The notes beneath the pieces were generated by a model. The model saw nothing but the letters and a program-made list of their open reading frames with translations. It was not told where the DNA came from and searched no databases. The position numbers were made by a program, and so were the translations under genes. A DNA stretch of 64,000 nt from Porphyra umbilicalis (lineage: Eukaryota > Rhodophyta > Bangiophyceae > Bangiales > Bangiaceae), in the NCBI GenBank assembly GCA_002049455.2, contig KV918877.1:151670-215669 (forward strand), given 5' to 3'. Shown here piece after piece: positions 51,801-62,918 of the stretch; positions within the stretch are counted from its first letter, which is position 1; each line of letters begins with the position of its first letter.

Positions 51801-52889
51801 GCAGCGCCCTCGAAGCGGATGAGTTTGTGTCGTGGTGTGTGAGTTTGGTTTGAATTGTAGAGCCGACGGTTCGCGTGGTCTGTGTTGGTGCAGCACTTGT
51901 TCTCAGTGGTGTGCGTAAGCGTATGTTTGTACGGCTACATTCCATCACCATATGTTCAAACGTGGGATTGTTTCCTTGCCGCCCCTTCTCGGACACGTCC
52001 TTCTTGTGCCAAGTCATCATACGGCTTCTTCGTGCTATCACCGGCGCCCTGTCTGATGCTAGCCACACATTGCCATGGTGAGCACAGTGAAGTATTCTTT
52101 GACGTCAAGAGAGCAGCTTGCCTCAATGGCAAGAGGGAACACACGTCATGGCCACATCTGGGCCGCCAAGGCAAGCGGTCTTTCCTGCGCATGGAGGGGG
52201 ATGAATATGCTTTCAGGTTCTCGCGGCCTCATGTCGGAAAATCATAAGGCACCTCAGATACATTGCGTTCTCCTTATAAGAGAATCGTTTACAAAAGAAT
52301 ATGGGTCGCGAGTCTTCCATTCCAGTCCGTGTGGGCCACTTGTTCTTCATATTGAGCCGAATCAGCTGTCTCATATAAAGAGAACGCACTGTACAATCAG
52401 CACGTGTGTACCAGGCATATTTGGGCCCTCACAGACATAGTTCTGCGGAAAGCATGAGATTCGATCTGCAGGTGTGAAATTTACGGTGCTGTGTCCGTGA
52501 GAAGGGCGCGGCGTCCGCGTGGTGGACCATCGATGCAGAGGACTCGATCGGACTGCTCAGAATCATGATCGCCATCAGTTATCAAGTAGCTCGTGTAATC
52601 AATCCAATTTTGAGTGATCCATCTTCGCGTGGCTGGAGAAACAAAACGACGTCAGTGAAACACAACTTCGGCCTACACAAAGGGCAAGAAGAACAAAGAA
52701 AAAGAAAGCACATGCCGTAGGCAAAAGAACGATCTCCTCACAACCTTCTCAGATATGCCTCTAGATCTCTTTTCTGACAACATCCCACGACGCTATGCTC
52801 TATAGCGAGAAAAGTGATCCAAACACGCGTCAGGGACAGTATATGTGTGTGCATGGTCCCCGGGCCAAGAGCTTCATGTCAGTAGTCAA
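51801..52889. other. No supported gene
   Basis: Relatively AT-rich intergenic sequence with short ORFs only. Confidence 0.4.
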
Positions 52890-54031
52890 ATTCCAGGCAC
52901 GTGCGTGCAATACTCTCGCCTTCAGGGCGCTGCGCGCTCGGCAACGCATCGACACCGTACACGCCGGCCGGCTGCATGCCCGCGAGCACACACGGGGACA
53001 CGTACAGCCACGTTACCGTGGAGGGGGGGGGTGGGGCGAGGAAAGGGGTGCCGCTGCCGCCACCGCAGCGGCGGCGGCCCGCCGGCGTGGCGCAACGCTC
53101 ACGGGCGGGGCCGTCACCCCGCCGCGCAGCGCACCCGCACGCAGCGGGCGGGCCGGCCAACACGGCGCACCGGCGGGCGGGTGGGATCGATCGCCGCGCG
53201 ACGGGGCGCCTCTAACCGCACCGGTAGATGGCGTCAGCAAGCGCCGACGCGCCGCCGCAACAGAAGCTGGCGCGCAGGCACGATCACCCGCGGTTCATCG
53301 TGGGCGCTTCGAACCCCGGAAGTCGGTCGCCTCGCGCAACTCGGGGCGGTGGGGGGAGGCAGGGGGGCAGGCGCCGTCAGGGCCCAGTGACCCCTGTGGC
53401 AGCACAGTCCTTCTCAGCCACGTAACTCTATTCGCTTTTAGCGTCATCGCGACCTTTCCGACGCTGACACGCCCTCAGATCCCTGAGGACACGAATGCAG
53501 ACTGCCACCTCTGAAACGGAGAGGATGTCCCTTGTTCTAAGTATGTGTGTGCATCACTACACTTTGAGAGCACCCTGTCCTAGGGTTGTGCATCCAGGGT
53601 TGCGAGATTCAACCAAATATCTGGGCGGGCGATGCATTCAAGGTAAATTCAAGTAAACGTTAACGTTGAATTCTATTGAATACTTGCAAAGTGCCCATTG
53701 GCAACTCTTGTGACACGCAGTCGCGTATTCAAGGTTGGACTGGCCCCAGTTGGACGCTTGCCACGTTCTCCCGCCAATCCTGCCGTGGACCGCGCTTTTC
53801 CACTGCCGCCGTCAAGGATCTGGCCTCGCAGACACCTCTGCCGCTCCTAAGTGTTGGCGGGAAACCCTGCCATCCGAGACCTTTGTGACGGGGCGCACTG
53901 GTAAGGACACACAGCCTTCTCCTGTGCAACGCAGAGTGACTGCCGACGCGTGGCCGCGCACACCCCGCTACCCACACTGCTGCCACCCCGATTCTCCCCC
54001 TCCCCCATTATTGATCCGTCACGTGCGCACA

Positions 54032-56122
54032 ATGTCTGACCCTGTGCGCGCCTACATGGTAGTGTGCTTTGACTCTAGACGTGCTGTTTGCAACTTTTGC
54101 GAGAAGGAGCTGTCCTCCAACGTCACATACTTCAAGCGGCACATCGTCTCCCGCGCCTGCTGCGCCCCCGACGACGTCAAGAGCAAGCTGGTCGGTCTCC
54201 TGCTGTCGGGGCAACACAACGTCTCCGCCAACACTGATCGCTTGCAGCGGCTGAAGCGGACGCTGGACGATGTGGCCGTTGACGTTCACGCGCCGGGCAT
54301 GTTGGCCGGCGGGAAACGACCAAACACCGGCACAGGGGGCGACCAGTCGACTGTGGATGCCTACGTGAAGGTCATGTCGGAGAAGGAACGGGACTCCACC
54401 GACGAGCTACTAGCGCGGTGGGTGTACCGGGAGGCCCTCCCCTTTCGCTTGGTCGAGAGCTCCAATTTCCTGGCCTTCACGCGGTCGCTGAACCCAGCCT
54501 ACAAGCCGCCATCCAAGCACTCTATGGCCAACCGCCTGCTCAAGAACGCTTTTGTTGCGCAAAAGGCCGTGGTGGAGCCGCTGCTGCGGCAGAGCAAGGA
54601 GAACGGCAATTTGGTGATCGGCGGCGACCAGTGGTCGGACGCGAATCTCACGAGCATCAATAACATCGTGCTTTTCACCCCCTTCCCCGTCTACATGGAG
54701 ACGGCCGTCTGGCCAGAGGAACGACATACGGCGGACAACACCAATGTCTTTTACGTCAAGCGCATCGAGGAGCTCGGACCCCGCAACGTCTTTGCGTTCG
54801 TCTCTGACACCGAGAACAAGATGCAGGCCGTGTGGGCGGCGCTGCAGCTCAAGTACCCGTGGCTGGTGGTGTTACCTTGCGCTGGGCACGGCTACAACTT
54901 ACTTTTGGCGGACCTGTCTAAGCACACGCTACTGGCAAAGGGTCTAACTTTTTGCAACAACATGACCCAGTTTTGGCGACACCATTCGACGCCGAAGCAG
55001 ATTTTGGAGCGGTGCCAGACCGTGGAGTACGGGTCCGTGCGCCAGCTGGAGCGGCCGGTCGCGACGAGGTGGAAGTTCCAGGTCACCGCCGCCGAGTCGC
55101 TTTACAAGACGCAGACAGCAATGGAAAAGGCTGCCGTCGACGGCAACTTCCGGGCGCTGTGCTTGAGGTCTCCCACGGCGTCGCAGCGGGAGGCGGCAGC
55201 GGCGGCGGTCATGCAGATCAAAGACGAGGCCAATTGGGACGCACTGAAGCTTGTCGTGGACCTGCTCAAGCCGGTCGCCAAGGCGCTTGACGTCGCGCAA
55301 CGGGACGGTGGGGGACTTGGTCTGGTCGTGCACTCCTTCTTCCTGATGGATGAGCACTTTACCAATTTCCAGTTCCCCATGACGACTGCGGGCAGGCAGC
55401 TTAAGACCCACTCTCTGTCCTATTTGTCGCGCCGTCGGTCGTACCTGCTGCGTCCAGTGCATACGCTCGCCTACCTGCTCGATCCCCGCTTCTCTCGCGC
55501 CGCATGCCAGCCCAGCGGGGCGGAGGTGGGCGAGGCCGTGGCTCTCCTCAAGTCGTTGGCCGAGGCTCATGACACGCGGGCGGCTCTGTGCGCGGCCAGG
55601 GAGACGGACGAGACCAAGTTGCCCAACGACTACCCGCGCCCCACCCGTACAAACATTTTGGGTGAGTACACGGACTTCCGCTCACGCACTGGCGGCGCCT
55701 TCTTCATGGACACAACGTGGGAGGAGGGGACGGTGCGCAACCCACTTAGCTGGTGGCAGGCGTGGGCGGCGCACCTACCGGCGCTCACGTCTGTCGCACT
55801 CAAGGTGATTAAGCTGCCGCTGTCGTTTGCTGCGGGCGAGCGCTCTTTTTCGAATGCTGCGCACATCCAGGGCAAACTACGCACTCGGCTCACCCACGAG
55901 CGCCTCCACCAGCTTCTCTATGTGTACTACAACTCGCGCTCTCTTTCCCACCTACCTGTAGGCATGGGTGGTCACGTGGCGGCTGCGCCTGAGTTGGGCG
56001 AGGGCAGCAGGGGGGAGGCCGCTGAGGACGCTGACACGGTCGGATCTGATGGCGAAGGCGGCCTGGATTTGCTAGCAGCTGCAGCGGCAATGGAGACAAT
56101 TGCCCATGAAGGGATGGAATGA
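54032..56122 (+). CDS. hAT superfamily transposase
   Basis: 696 codons from ATG 54032 (MSDPVRAYMVV). The frame is open upstream, but the BED finger starts right after this ATG. Domains: BED-type zinc finger C20-x2-C23-x13-H37-x5-C43; a linker with basic and polar residues; an RNase H-like core with D199 in GGDQWSDANL, D259 in AFVSDTENKM and C283-x2-H286 in LPCAGHGYNLLL; E603 in the C-terminal dimerisation region FAAGERSFSNAA, followed by KLRTRLTHERLHQLLYVYYN. The D, D, E residues and the hAT C-x2-H motif are all present, so the protein may be active. The C-terminal tail is acidic. It would act in the nucleus on the element's CAGGGT termini and might also mobilise related non-autonomous copies. 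Confidence 0.93.
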   Translation: MSDPVRAYMVVCFDSRRAVCNFCEKELSSNVTYFKRHIVSRACCAPDDVKSKLVGLLLSGQHNVSANTDRLQRLKRTLDDVAVDVHAPGMLAGGKRPNTGTGGDQSTVDAYVKVMSEKERDSTDELLARWVYREALPFRLVESSNFLAFTRSLNPAYKPPSKHSMANRLLKNAFVAQKAVVEPLLRQSKENGNLVIGGDQWSDANLTSINNIVLFTPFPVYMETAVWPEERHTADNTNVFYVKRIEELGPRNVFAFVSDTENKMQAVWAALQLKYPWLVVLPCAGHGYNLLLADLSKHTLLAKGLTFCNNMTQFWRHHSTPKQILERCQTVEYGSVRQLERPVATRWKFQVTAAESLYKTQTAMEKAAVDGNFRALCLRSPTASQREAAAAAVMQIKDEANWDALKLVVDLLKPVAKALDVAQRDGGGLGLVVHSFFLMDEHFTNFQFPMTTAGRQLKTHSLSYLSRRRSYLLRPVHTLAYLLDPRFSRAACQPSGAEVGEAVALLKSLAEAHDTRAALCAARETDETKLPNDYPRPTRTNILGEYTDFRSRTGGAFFMDTTWEEGTVRNPLSWWQAWAAHLPALTSVALKVIKLPLSFAAGERSFSNAAHIQGKLRTRLTHERLHQLLYVYYNSRSLSHLPVGMGGHVAAAPELGEGSRGEAAEDADTVGSDGEGGLDLLAAAAAMETIAHEGME

Positions 56123-56864
56123 CGGTGCCGTCAATGCGAGATAGCACGTTGAAGCAAGATTGCAAACTTTTCTAAATTCCTCATTTTGTTGAAGCTTGCC
56201 CAAGCGATGGTTGGTTCGGCGTCCCGGTCGTTCAAACGCCCCACACCCATCGTGAACGTGCGGGCAGCCCTTCTTGCCGACTAGGAGCGCAGGGGACACC
56301 AAAGAGCGTGCAGAAAAGCGCGCAGGCGCGGGCAAGGGCAAAATGCCATGTACGCTTGCGAGAAAAGAGTCTCACCACACCCTTTTTCCCCCTGCCTGAG
56401 CGCCGTCCAAAGCGACTACGTGCCAACGCGAAAGATATAACCTGACAGAGACGTGCAGGACGGTACTCAGAGTCGAAGTTCAAAGCTACTGACCTCCAGG
56501 TGCCCCCCACCCCCCCCCTTTCCCGCCGCCCTCTCTTGACCACTCCTCCCGCCAACATCCCCGGGGTAACAAGTGACATCGGCCACAGCGGGTTGGACGT
56601 GGCGGACTCACCAACGCCGCAACGTTCCTCGGGTCGGCCGACATGCACAGGAGTAGAAGCGCGGTAGGCCCCGTGGGCACGGAAAAGACGGAGTAGAGGT
56701 AGAGCATGTGCCCCTCGATGAGGCTTGGAGGGGCAAGGGGGAGTAACAATACAAGCGCGGGCAGGCACAGGACGACACGGAAACAGAGAGACGAAAGAGC
56801 ATATCGCCCTAGCAGAGTCAACGTGACGTTGCGCATTATGGTCATGGACCGTAGGAGCAGGTAC

Positions 56865-56932
56865 ACGGGGGCACGAGGGCGCGGGGGCACGAGGGCGCGG
56901 GGGCGCGGGGGCGCGGGGGCGCGGGGGCGCCG
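56865..56932 (+). repeat. GGGGGCGC microsatellite
   Basis: About eight units of GGGGGCGC/GAGGGCGC downstream of the hAT transposase stop; capable of G-quadruplex formation. Confidence 0.75.
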
Positions 56933-58284
56933 CATCTCAGGGGCGCCGAGGCGTTGCGGCGTGGCGTCGCATTGTTGTGAGTGTGCGGCTGTGGCAGCGG
57001 TGCGGTTGGTGGTTCACCTTCTGGACTGGCTTACCTCATGTGAGCGAGAAGAAGGCAGCTGACTGTAGCTGAGAACAACCAGACTATTTACTTTGGTTGC
57101 CTGCACTGAGGCGCCAGAATGGCACCTCGGTAAGCTAAGTCCATCTTATGCTGACACGTGGACTCCACGTGGATGTTGAATTCAACCTACCGTCGTCTCA
57201 GACCGTTGCATTCAATGTAAACGTTTGGTTGAATTGGGTTTGATTGAATGCACCCCTCGATACCCTGTGTGCGTCACGCCCCTTTTTGGGTGGCGGGGTG
57301 GGCGATGCACGCCTAATCACGACCTTCTGCACGCCCCCAACATTGGCACGCCCCTCTCACGCCCCTAATGTAGCCCCCATGTTTTGACACTTACTTGGTC
57401 GGCGATGAAAAGTACCCAATACTCTTACAATTTGGCTGGTGCAAAGGACCACAAAAATGCCAGAAAACATGGAGGAAACAGCTGCATGCGATACACTCTC
57501 TTGGCCTCTGCCACTCTGCCTCAAAGATACTTTGCAGCATCAAGGGACGTCGGCTCGCCTTGCCTCCACCGGCCGCCCCACCGCCCGCAGTCCCACCCAT
57601 CTCGCCGCGCACAAAGCCAGAGCAGATGGTCATCAAGTTATTCTCGGTCATGGCCGCCGCGGCGTCCTCGTCGCCGGGACGACCAACGTCCTGTCAAAGG
57701 ACGCCGGCGCCAGCCGTGGCGCATCGGGCGACCTTCTCGTTCAGGAGGCGCGTAGCTCGCCGCCGGCGCTCCCTCCATCACTGCCGTCGGCCTGGTCGTT
57801 GCCGGCGCGCGATGCATCGCATTCAACGTCCTCATTGGCGCCCGTGTCGAGGAGCCCCTCTGCGTCCTCCCAGGCTGATGACAGCAGGTGGCCGTTGCTG
57901 TGCCCATCCCGCACAAATGGTGCCCGCGCATCATGGCGTCGAGCACATTGTTTGTGGGCACACGACGGAAAAATGATCCCCACGCCTCATAGCGTCGAGC
58001 ACCTTTCTTGTGGACGCTAGACGGAGCAGTAAGACGCCGCGCCCTGAAAAAGTAACGAAGGTGGCACAAAACTGCACCGAAAAATAATTGGTGGACTGGC
58101 GCCCCAAGAGCGCGTTTGAAATGATGTACCTTTTTTGCCAAGCACGCCCCAATCACGCCCCTAAAACTCTGGGCGTGCAGGGCGTGTCACGCCCAAAACA
58201 CGTGAAATTGCACGCCCCAGGCGTGCAATTTAGCACGCCCCGGGCGTGTTGCACAACCCTACCATGTCCTAAAGGCCAGGGAAT

Positions 58285-59249
58285 ATCCGGTTATATGGCA
58301 CCCTTGTGCACTTTGTAGCCCACCTTGTGTTTCAAGAAAAATATTCTTTGACGACGGCTACTTCCTGTCGTTTCCTGGATCGGGCCAATGAGATGCCTTC
58401 TTTCCGCACGTTCGTCCGCTGCTGCTCTCTGGTGCGTCCTCAGCGATCGCGATCCTCCCAGGTTTATGGCAGGGTGCCATATTTTGCTGTTCGCTCGATT
58501 TTGGCTGGTGTCAAGTGCTTCCTCAGCGTGTCGACCAATTGTACGGTTCAAAATTGCATGATCGTTTCTGTTCAAGATGCTCATGCAAGCCAGTATCAGG
58601 CTCGTCTGATTGGTTCAAATTCAGGATCGGCCGTATTTTTCAGAAGATTTTCATGAGCACCCGCGGCCGCTGGCACGTCACTACCTCAGCTGTCCTGCTT
58701 GGCGCGCATTTGGCTCGGATGCATTCCTTGACGTGGTCCATGTCATTCCCAATGAGGGTGTCACGAACGGGCTCAGCTGTGTGGTGCACAAGCTTGTTGG
58801 ACCTTGCACCCGAACGGAGCCAGCACTGGCCCGGGTTGCAACAAATTGAGAGACTGCGGCTGGGAAGCGACTCGGAGTGCAGAAAATCTGACGGCAGGCG
58901 CCTGAATGTGCGGGACAGCTGGAGCAAAGCTTGGCGTCCTGCCCGTGATCGTTCTCGTCGACGGCTTGGCCGCTGCATCTTGCCAACTCTGCCTTGCATG
59001 ATCCACCACTTTTCGTCGACCTAGCCACCGCCCCCTCCGTATCCGCCCCCAGTCCACCCACCGCCATCTTTTGAGCCCAACCCCTGCAGCGTCGTGCTTC
59101 CATGAAGTCCCTGGAGACACGTCGGCGCCTCGTGGAGATGGTACGCGAGAGCAGGGGAGAAGTGTTGCGGCCTTTATATCCCGTGATCACAACAAAATTG
59201 GTCCTCACTTGTACGCTTCCGGACAAAGAGAACCATAGCCCAGAACGCT
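58285..59249. other. No supported gene
   Basis: Balanced composition with short random-looking ORFs on both strands. Confidence 0.4.
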
Positions 59250-60180
59250 CGTACACCCCCCGCGCCGCCGCGCTGCTGCGTCGCCAACCACCTCGGCGGC
59301 GGCGCCGACGGCAGCACCGCTACAGCCCGCGCGCAGCAACGGCCTCGCCCTGCCGACGACAGCACCAAACAGCCCCCGCGCACCAACAGCCCCCCCGCGC
59401 CGCCGTGCCGCCGCCTTGCCACCGCCGCCTTGCCGCCTCCACTCTGCCGCCGCCGCGGCGCCGCCGCCGCCGCGCCGCCGCACCGCCGCCGCGCCGCCGA
59501 CCTGGTGTGCAGCTGAGGCGGCGCGGCAATGATCGTGCCGCCGCCGCGGCCGCCGCGGCCGCCGCATACGAGTGCGGCGGCGGGGCGCTCTTTTCAAGCA
59601 CCCAATCCGCAGCCGCCACCGCCTGGAACCCCCCCCCCCCCCACCGAAGACCGCACGTACAGCCCCCGCGCACCAACAGCCCCCCCGCGCCGCCGTGCCA
59701 CCGCCTTGCAGCCGCCGCCTTGCCGCCGCCACCCCGCCGCCGTTGCTTCGCCGCCACCCCGCCGCCGTTGTTTCGCCGCCACCACCCCATTGCCGCAACG
59801 CCGCCGCGACGCCGACCTGGTGTGCGGCGGCGGCGTCGCGACAGCAGTCGCGCCGCCGCCACCGCGGCGGTGGCTGCCGCCTGTCTGGTGCGGCGGCGAG
59901 GCGGGCATTTACAGCACCCGCCCCGCCGCCGCCGCCACCCGGAAGTCCGCCCCCCCCCGCCGACAAGCACACAAACATCCTCCGTGCACCGACAGTCCCA
60001 CCGCGCCACCGCGCCGCCGCCTTGCCGTCTCCGCCTTGCCGGCGCCTCTTTACCGCCGCCGCCGCGCCGCCGCACCGCCGCCGCGCCGCCTACCTGATGC
60101 GCGGCGGCGGCGGCACGGCAGCGATCGCGCCGCCGCCGCCGCAGCGGATGGTGCCGACGGCGCCGATGCCGTCAGCCAGG
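59250..60180 (+). repeat. GC-rich tandem repeat, about 0.28-0.32-kb units, three copies
   Basis: GACCTGGTGTGCAGCTGAGG-like segments occur at ~59500, ~59816 and, as ACCTGATGCGCGGCGG, ~60091; the CGCACCAACAGCCCCCCCGC block recurs at ~59380 and ~59690 and degenerate near 59990. Frames on both strands (for example 59529-60608 plus, 59205-60075 minus) are open through it, with Arg/Pro or Gly/Ala low complexity; no domain, so no gene is called. Confidence 0.6.
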
Positions 60181-62760
60181 GGCTTCCGACCTGTCTATCT
60201 CAACTGAAAGCGCGTACGCGCAAACACCCTGGCCTGGAGTTGTGCTGTGATCGAAGACAATCTATACGAGTAAGTTCTGGAGCATTATTTAGACTTGAAG
60301 CATGCCGCGTCGCGCTTCACTTGGCACGTGGTTATATTCATCATGCACTGCATTGGTTTTTATTTTTATGTCATTGCGGGCGTCCACGGGCAGGCGCGCG
60401 CGCCAGAGCCGTCCGCCCCGGAGCGCGCCGGCCCCCCACCCAGGCGACGCCGTGCTTGCGACAGTCCCAAGCCACGCACGGCTCGCCGACAGCCTCACCC
60501 CCCCCAGCCCACCGGCCTCTCACCCACGTCCGCCTCCGCCGCCGCTACCGCGCAGTCCACCCGCCCCCTGGGGCAAACGCCACGCCAATCCCGCCCCCTC
60601 GTCCATGATGGCTAGGCTTGTTGCCAGTAGCAAGCCTATCGCAGCAGGGGGCGCGGGCGCAGGGTCCGCCGCCGCCGCCATAGGGGCTGCCACCGGCTAG
60701 CCAGCGGCGTCTTCACCCCTCCCCCCCTCCAGCCCCACGGCCCCTCAACCCCTCCACAGCCCCCCGAACGTACCCCCTTGTCCGTTTTCCTCCCCCCACG
60801 ACGTACCGCGCGGTCAGTTGCGCGACATCCCGCACGGCCGGATCCGCCACCGCGACACCACCACCCCCTCGCACAGGCCACACGCACGACGCCGCCCTCT
60901 CCTCGTCACAGGTCCGCGCACAGAACCACGCGGGCAGCTGCGTCACGCCACTCGCGACTGCCCGCTTCAGTCACTGCGCGCCACCGTCAAACCACATTCC
61001 ACAACTCTCGGCCGTCCCCGATCTTGGCCCTCTCCTGCGCGTTAACAAAATTGAAGAACAAAAACACCGTCCAGAGCATCTCAGGGGCATGTTTCACCAA
61101 TTACGTCTTCAATTCCTCACCCGACGCGGTCATATGCAGCACGCATCCTCGTTTCCAGCTCGTCTGAAGCACAGACCCCCCGTTTCAAGCCATCTGAACG
61201 AGAAAAAAACCCTCTTTCTACATGGTTGGACCTCACAAACGCCCAACGTACGGCCATCGTGCAAAAATACATGTACGGATAGTGTGCAAGTTGACGCTGC
61301 TAACCATGTCGGACTCAACGTACGGCGACGTCCGCTCGAGCCGTACGAGGTCTCTCCGCGTGCACCCCGCTTTTTCGCAAGTACTCCCGCAACGTGCACT
61401 AGCTCGGAAAAGTTTTAGAATGGGGGCCCCTATGCGCATGTTGGATAGTACCCTGTCCTAAGGGCCAGGGGATTTTGAGAGCAAATCGTCCACACTCAAC
61501 ATTTGACGCAGTCAGTGGAGTTACATGAAAATCAGAAGAGTTATTGTTAAAATGTAAAGTCCCTCTGTTGCTTGCGTAGCGCTTGGCATCGGCCAAAATT
61601 GGGTTAACAGCAATAACTGGGACGCATATAACCGGATATTGACTGTAGGCCCGGCTGGGTGTCTGCGTCAGAACGGCCGATTGGAGACAAATAGCTGGGA
61701 CGTGTCTGATCGTGGCCTGAGCGCCCGGTGTGCGCTCCCAATGGACTCATTTGTGCTAGGCGGCCTGCCCCGCCTGAGTGGTTGGTTGACGGATCGCGGC
61801 ACCGTGGCGCGCCCCTGCAGCTGTGGGGTGTCAGCCGTGTCCATGCATCCTCTAGGATACCGCAACGCCGCCACGGCAGGCGGCCAACGGTTCAGCCGTG
61901 CACTGGCCGCTGCGGGAGGGTTGACCACGTGTCTGTCCCCAGTGCGCCGGGGGGCACCCGGTGCCGGACTCACCCGCCCCCCGCCGGTTGCGGTTGAGAT
62001 TTATTGACCCGGAGTGGCGACTCGATTGGCGGCGCGGCCCCCATCACCATTTGTGTCATATCTATTTCTTCGCTGGACGTGACTGATTTGTCTGGTGTAG
62101 CCTATTGTGGTCGCACACGAGGGGCGATGTGGGCTTCCATCCGCCACACTTGGCGGCACGAGAGACCGGCCACAGCTCGGCTGTGCCTGTCGGGGGGGGG
62201 GCAGGGGAGACTGGCAGCACGGGAGAGCCAACCGGCTAGGCTGTGCCGGGCGGCGCGGATGCCAAGGCTGCTTTATGCGCGGCGGAGAGCCACCGCTGAA
62301 CGATTTTGTTATCATTCCGCCGTTTTCTTGTTCTTTTTTCGATAGCACGACGCTTCACGATACGGTGACTGGGGTCCGACTGGACGGCCCTAGGTTCGTT
62401 CCACTGCTACTTGGGGGTCTGATTGCACGGCCCTTGTCTTTTTTCCTTGAGATTTGCCCTGCTTTCTCGCAGCGGTACGTGCGTCGACAGAGCTTGCGCA
62501 CCCCCCTTTGGACGAGAAGCTCGTGTGGCGGCCATCCGCGCCCCGTGCACGGCGAGCCAACGGCGTGCGCGGTTCCGGCGGTGCACGGGGCAGACACGTG
62601 CGCCGCCGGCGCGACGCTCGCCACGCTGAGCACGCGCACCATCGTCGAGGGAACGCCACCGCGCGGCAGAGTCTCGTGGCCTCTGCGGTCTCGTCATCCA
62701 CCCTGACCGTAGCGCGCGGGTAACGACTAGCCGCACGCTCCGCCGCGGGGTCGGCCTGCC
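60181..62760. other. No supported gene; upstream region of the sulfotransferase gene
   Basis: GC-rich to about 61.0 kb, then mixed. A fragment of the dispersed-repeat right end (CCCTGTCCTAAGGGCCAGGG) lies at 61451-61470. Short ORFs only. Confidence 0.4.
61450..61474 (+). repeat. Fragment of the dispersed 0.7-kb repeat (right end)
   Basis: CCCTGTCCTAAGGGCCAGGG matches the right ends of copies A-C with one or two changes; no left end nearby. Confidence 0.45.
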
Positions 62761-62878
62761 ATGTGGCACTCCAATGGCCCAGGCGGCGGTGCAGACGGCG
62801 GCGTGACCGTCGTCGTCGGCGGCGGTGCGGGCGGCAGAGGCGGCGCCAGCGACGCTGGCGGTGACCACGGCGGTGGCA

Positions 62879-62918
<40 letters not shown>

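Larger units (their letters stand above)
53595..57267 (+). mobile_element. Inner autonomous hAT transposon (3.67 kb)
   Basis: Left end CAGGGTTGCGAG, right end inverse CAGGGTATCGAG, flanked by TGTGCATC (53587-53594) and TGTGCGTC (57268-57275), an 8-bp target duplication with one change. Subterminal AT-rich motifs (ATTCAACC, GAATTCAA, AAACGTT) occur at both ends. It encodes the transposase at 54032-56122. Confidence 0.82.
53581..58261. mobile_element. Outer non-autonomous hAT element (about 1.0 kb without its insert)
   Basis: Ends are TAGGGTTGTGC at 53581 and its inverse at 58261, flanked by CCCTGTCC (53573-53580) and CCATGTCC (58262-58269), an 8-bp target duplication with one change. The inner hAT sits 14 bp from the left end; skipping it and one TSD copy the TIR continues into TCACGCCCC, matching the inverse of GGGCGTGTTGCACAACCCTA at the right. 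CACGCCCC is reiterated in both subterminal regions. No transposase of its own. Confidence 0.82.
52890..58284 (+). repeat. Dispersed 0.7-kb repeat, copy C, interrupted by a hAT nest
   Basis: The left part (52890-53580) matches copy B from ATTCCAGGCACGTGCGTGCA to CACTTTGAGAGCACCCTGTCC; the right part (58262-58284) gives the missing TCCTAAAGGCCAGGGAAT. The interruption is the outer hAT element. Confidence 0.75.

Noticed and set aside
57391-58020. Short ORFs on both strands inside the outer hAT MITE
   Set aside because: Considered as BED-finger remnants because of Cys/His content, but the order and spacing do not fit and frames conflict.
58282-61640. 16-bp inverted match AATATCCGGTTATATG at 58282 and 61625
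   Set aside because: No target duplication, no extended TIR and no coding content; chance or a shared ancestral repeat is as likely.
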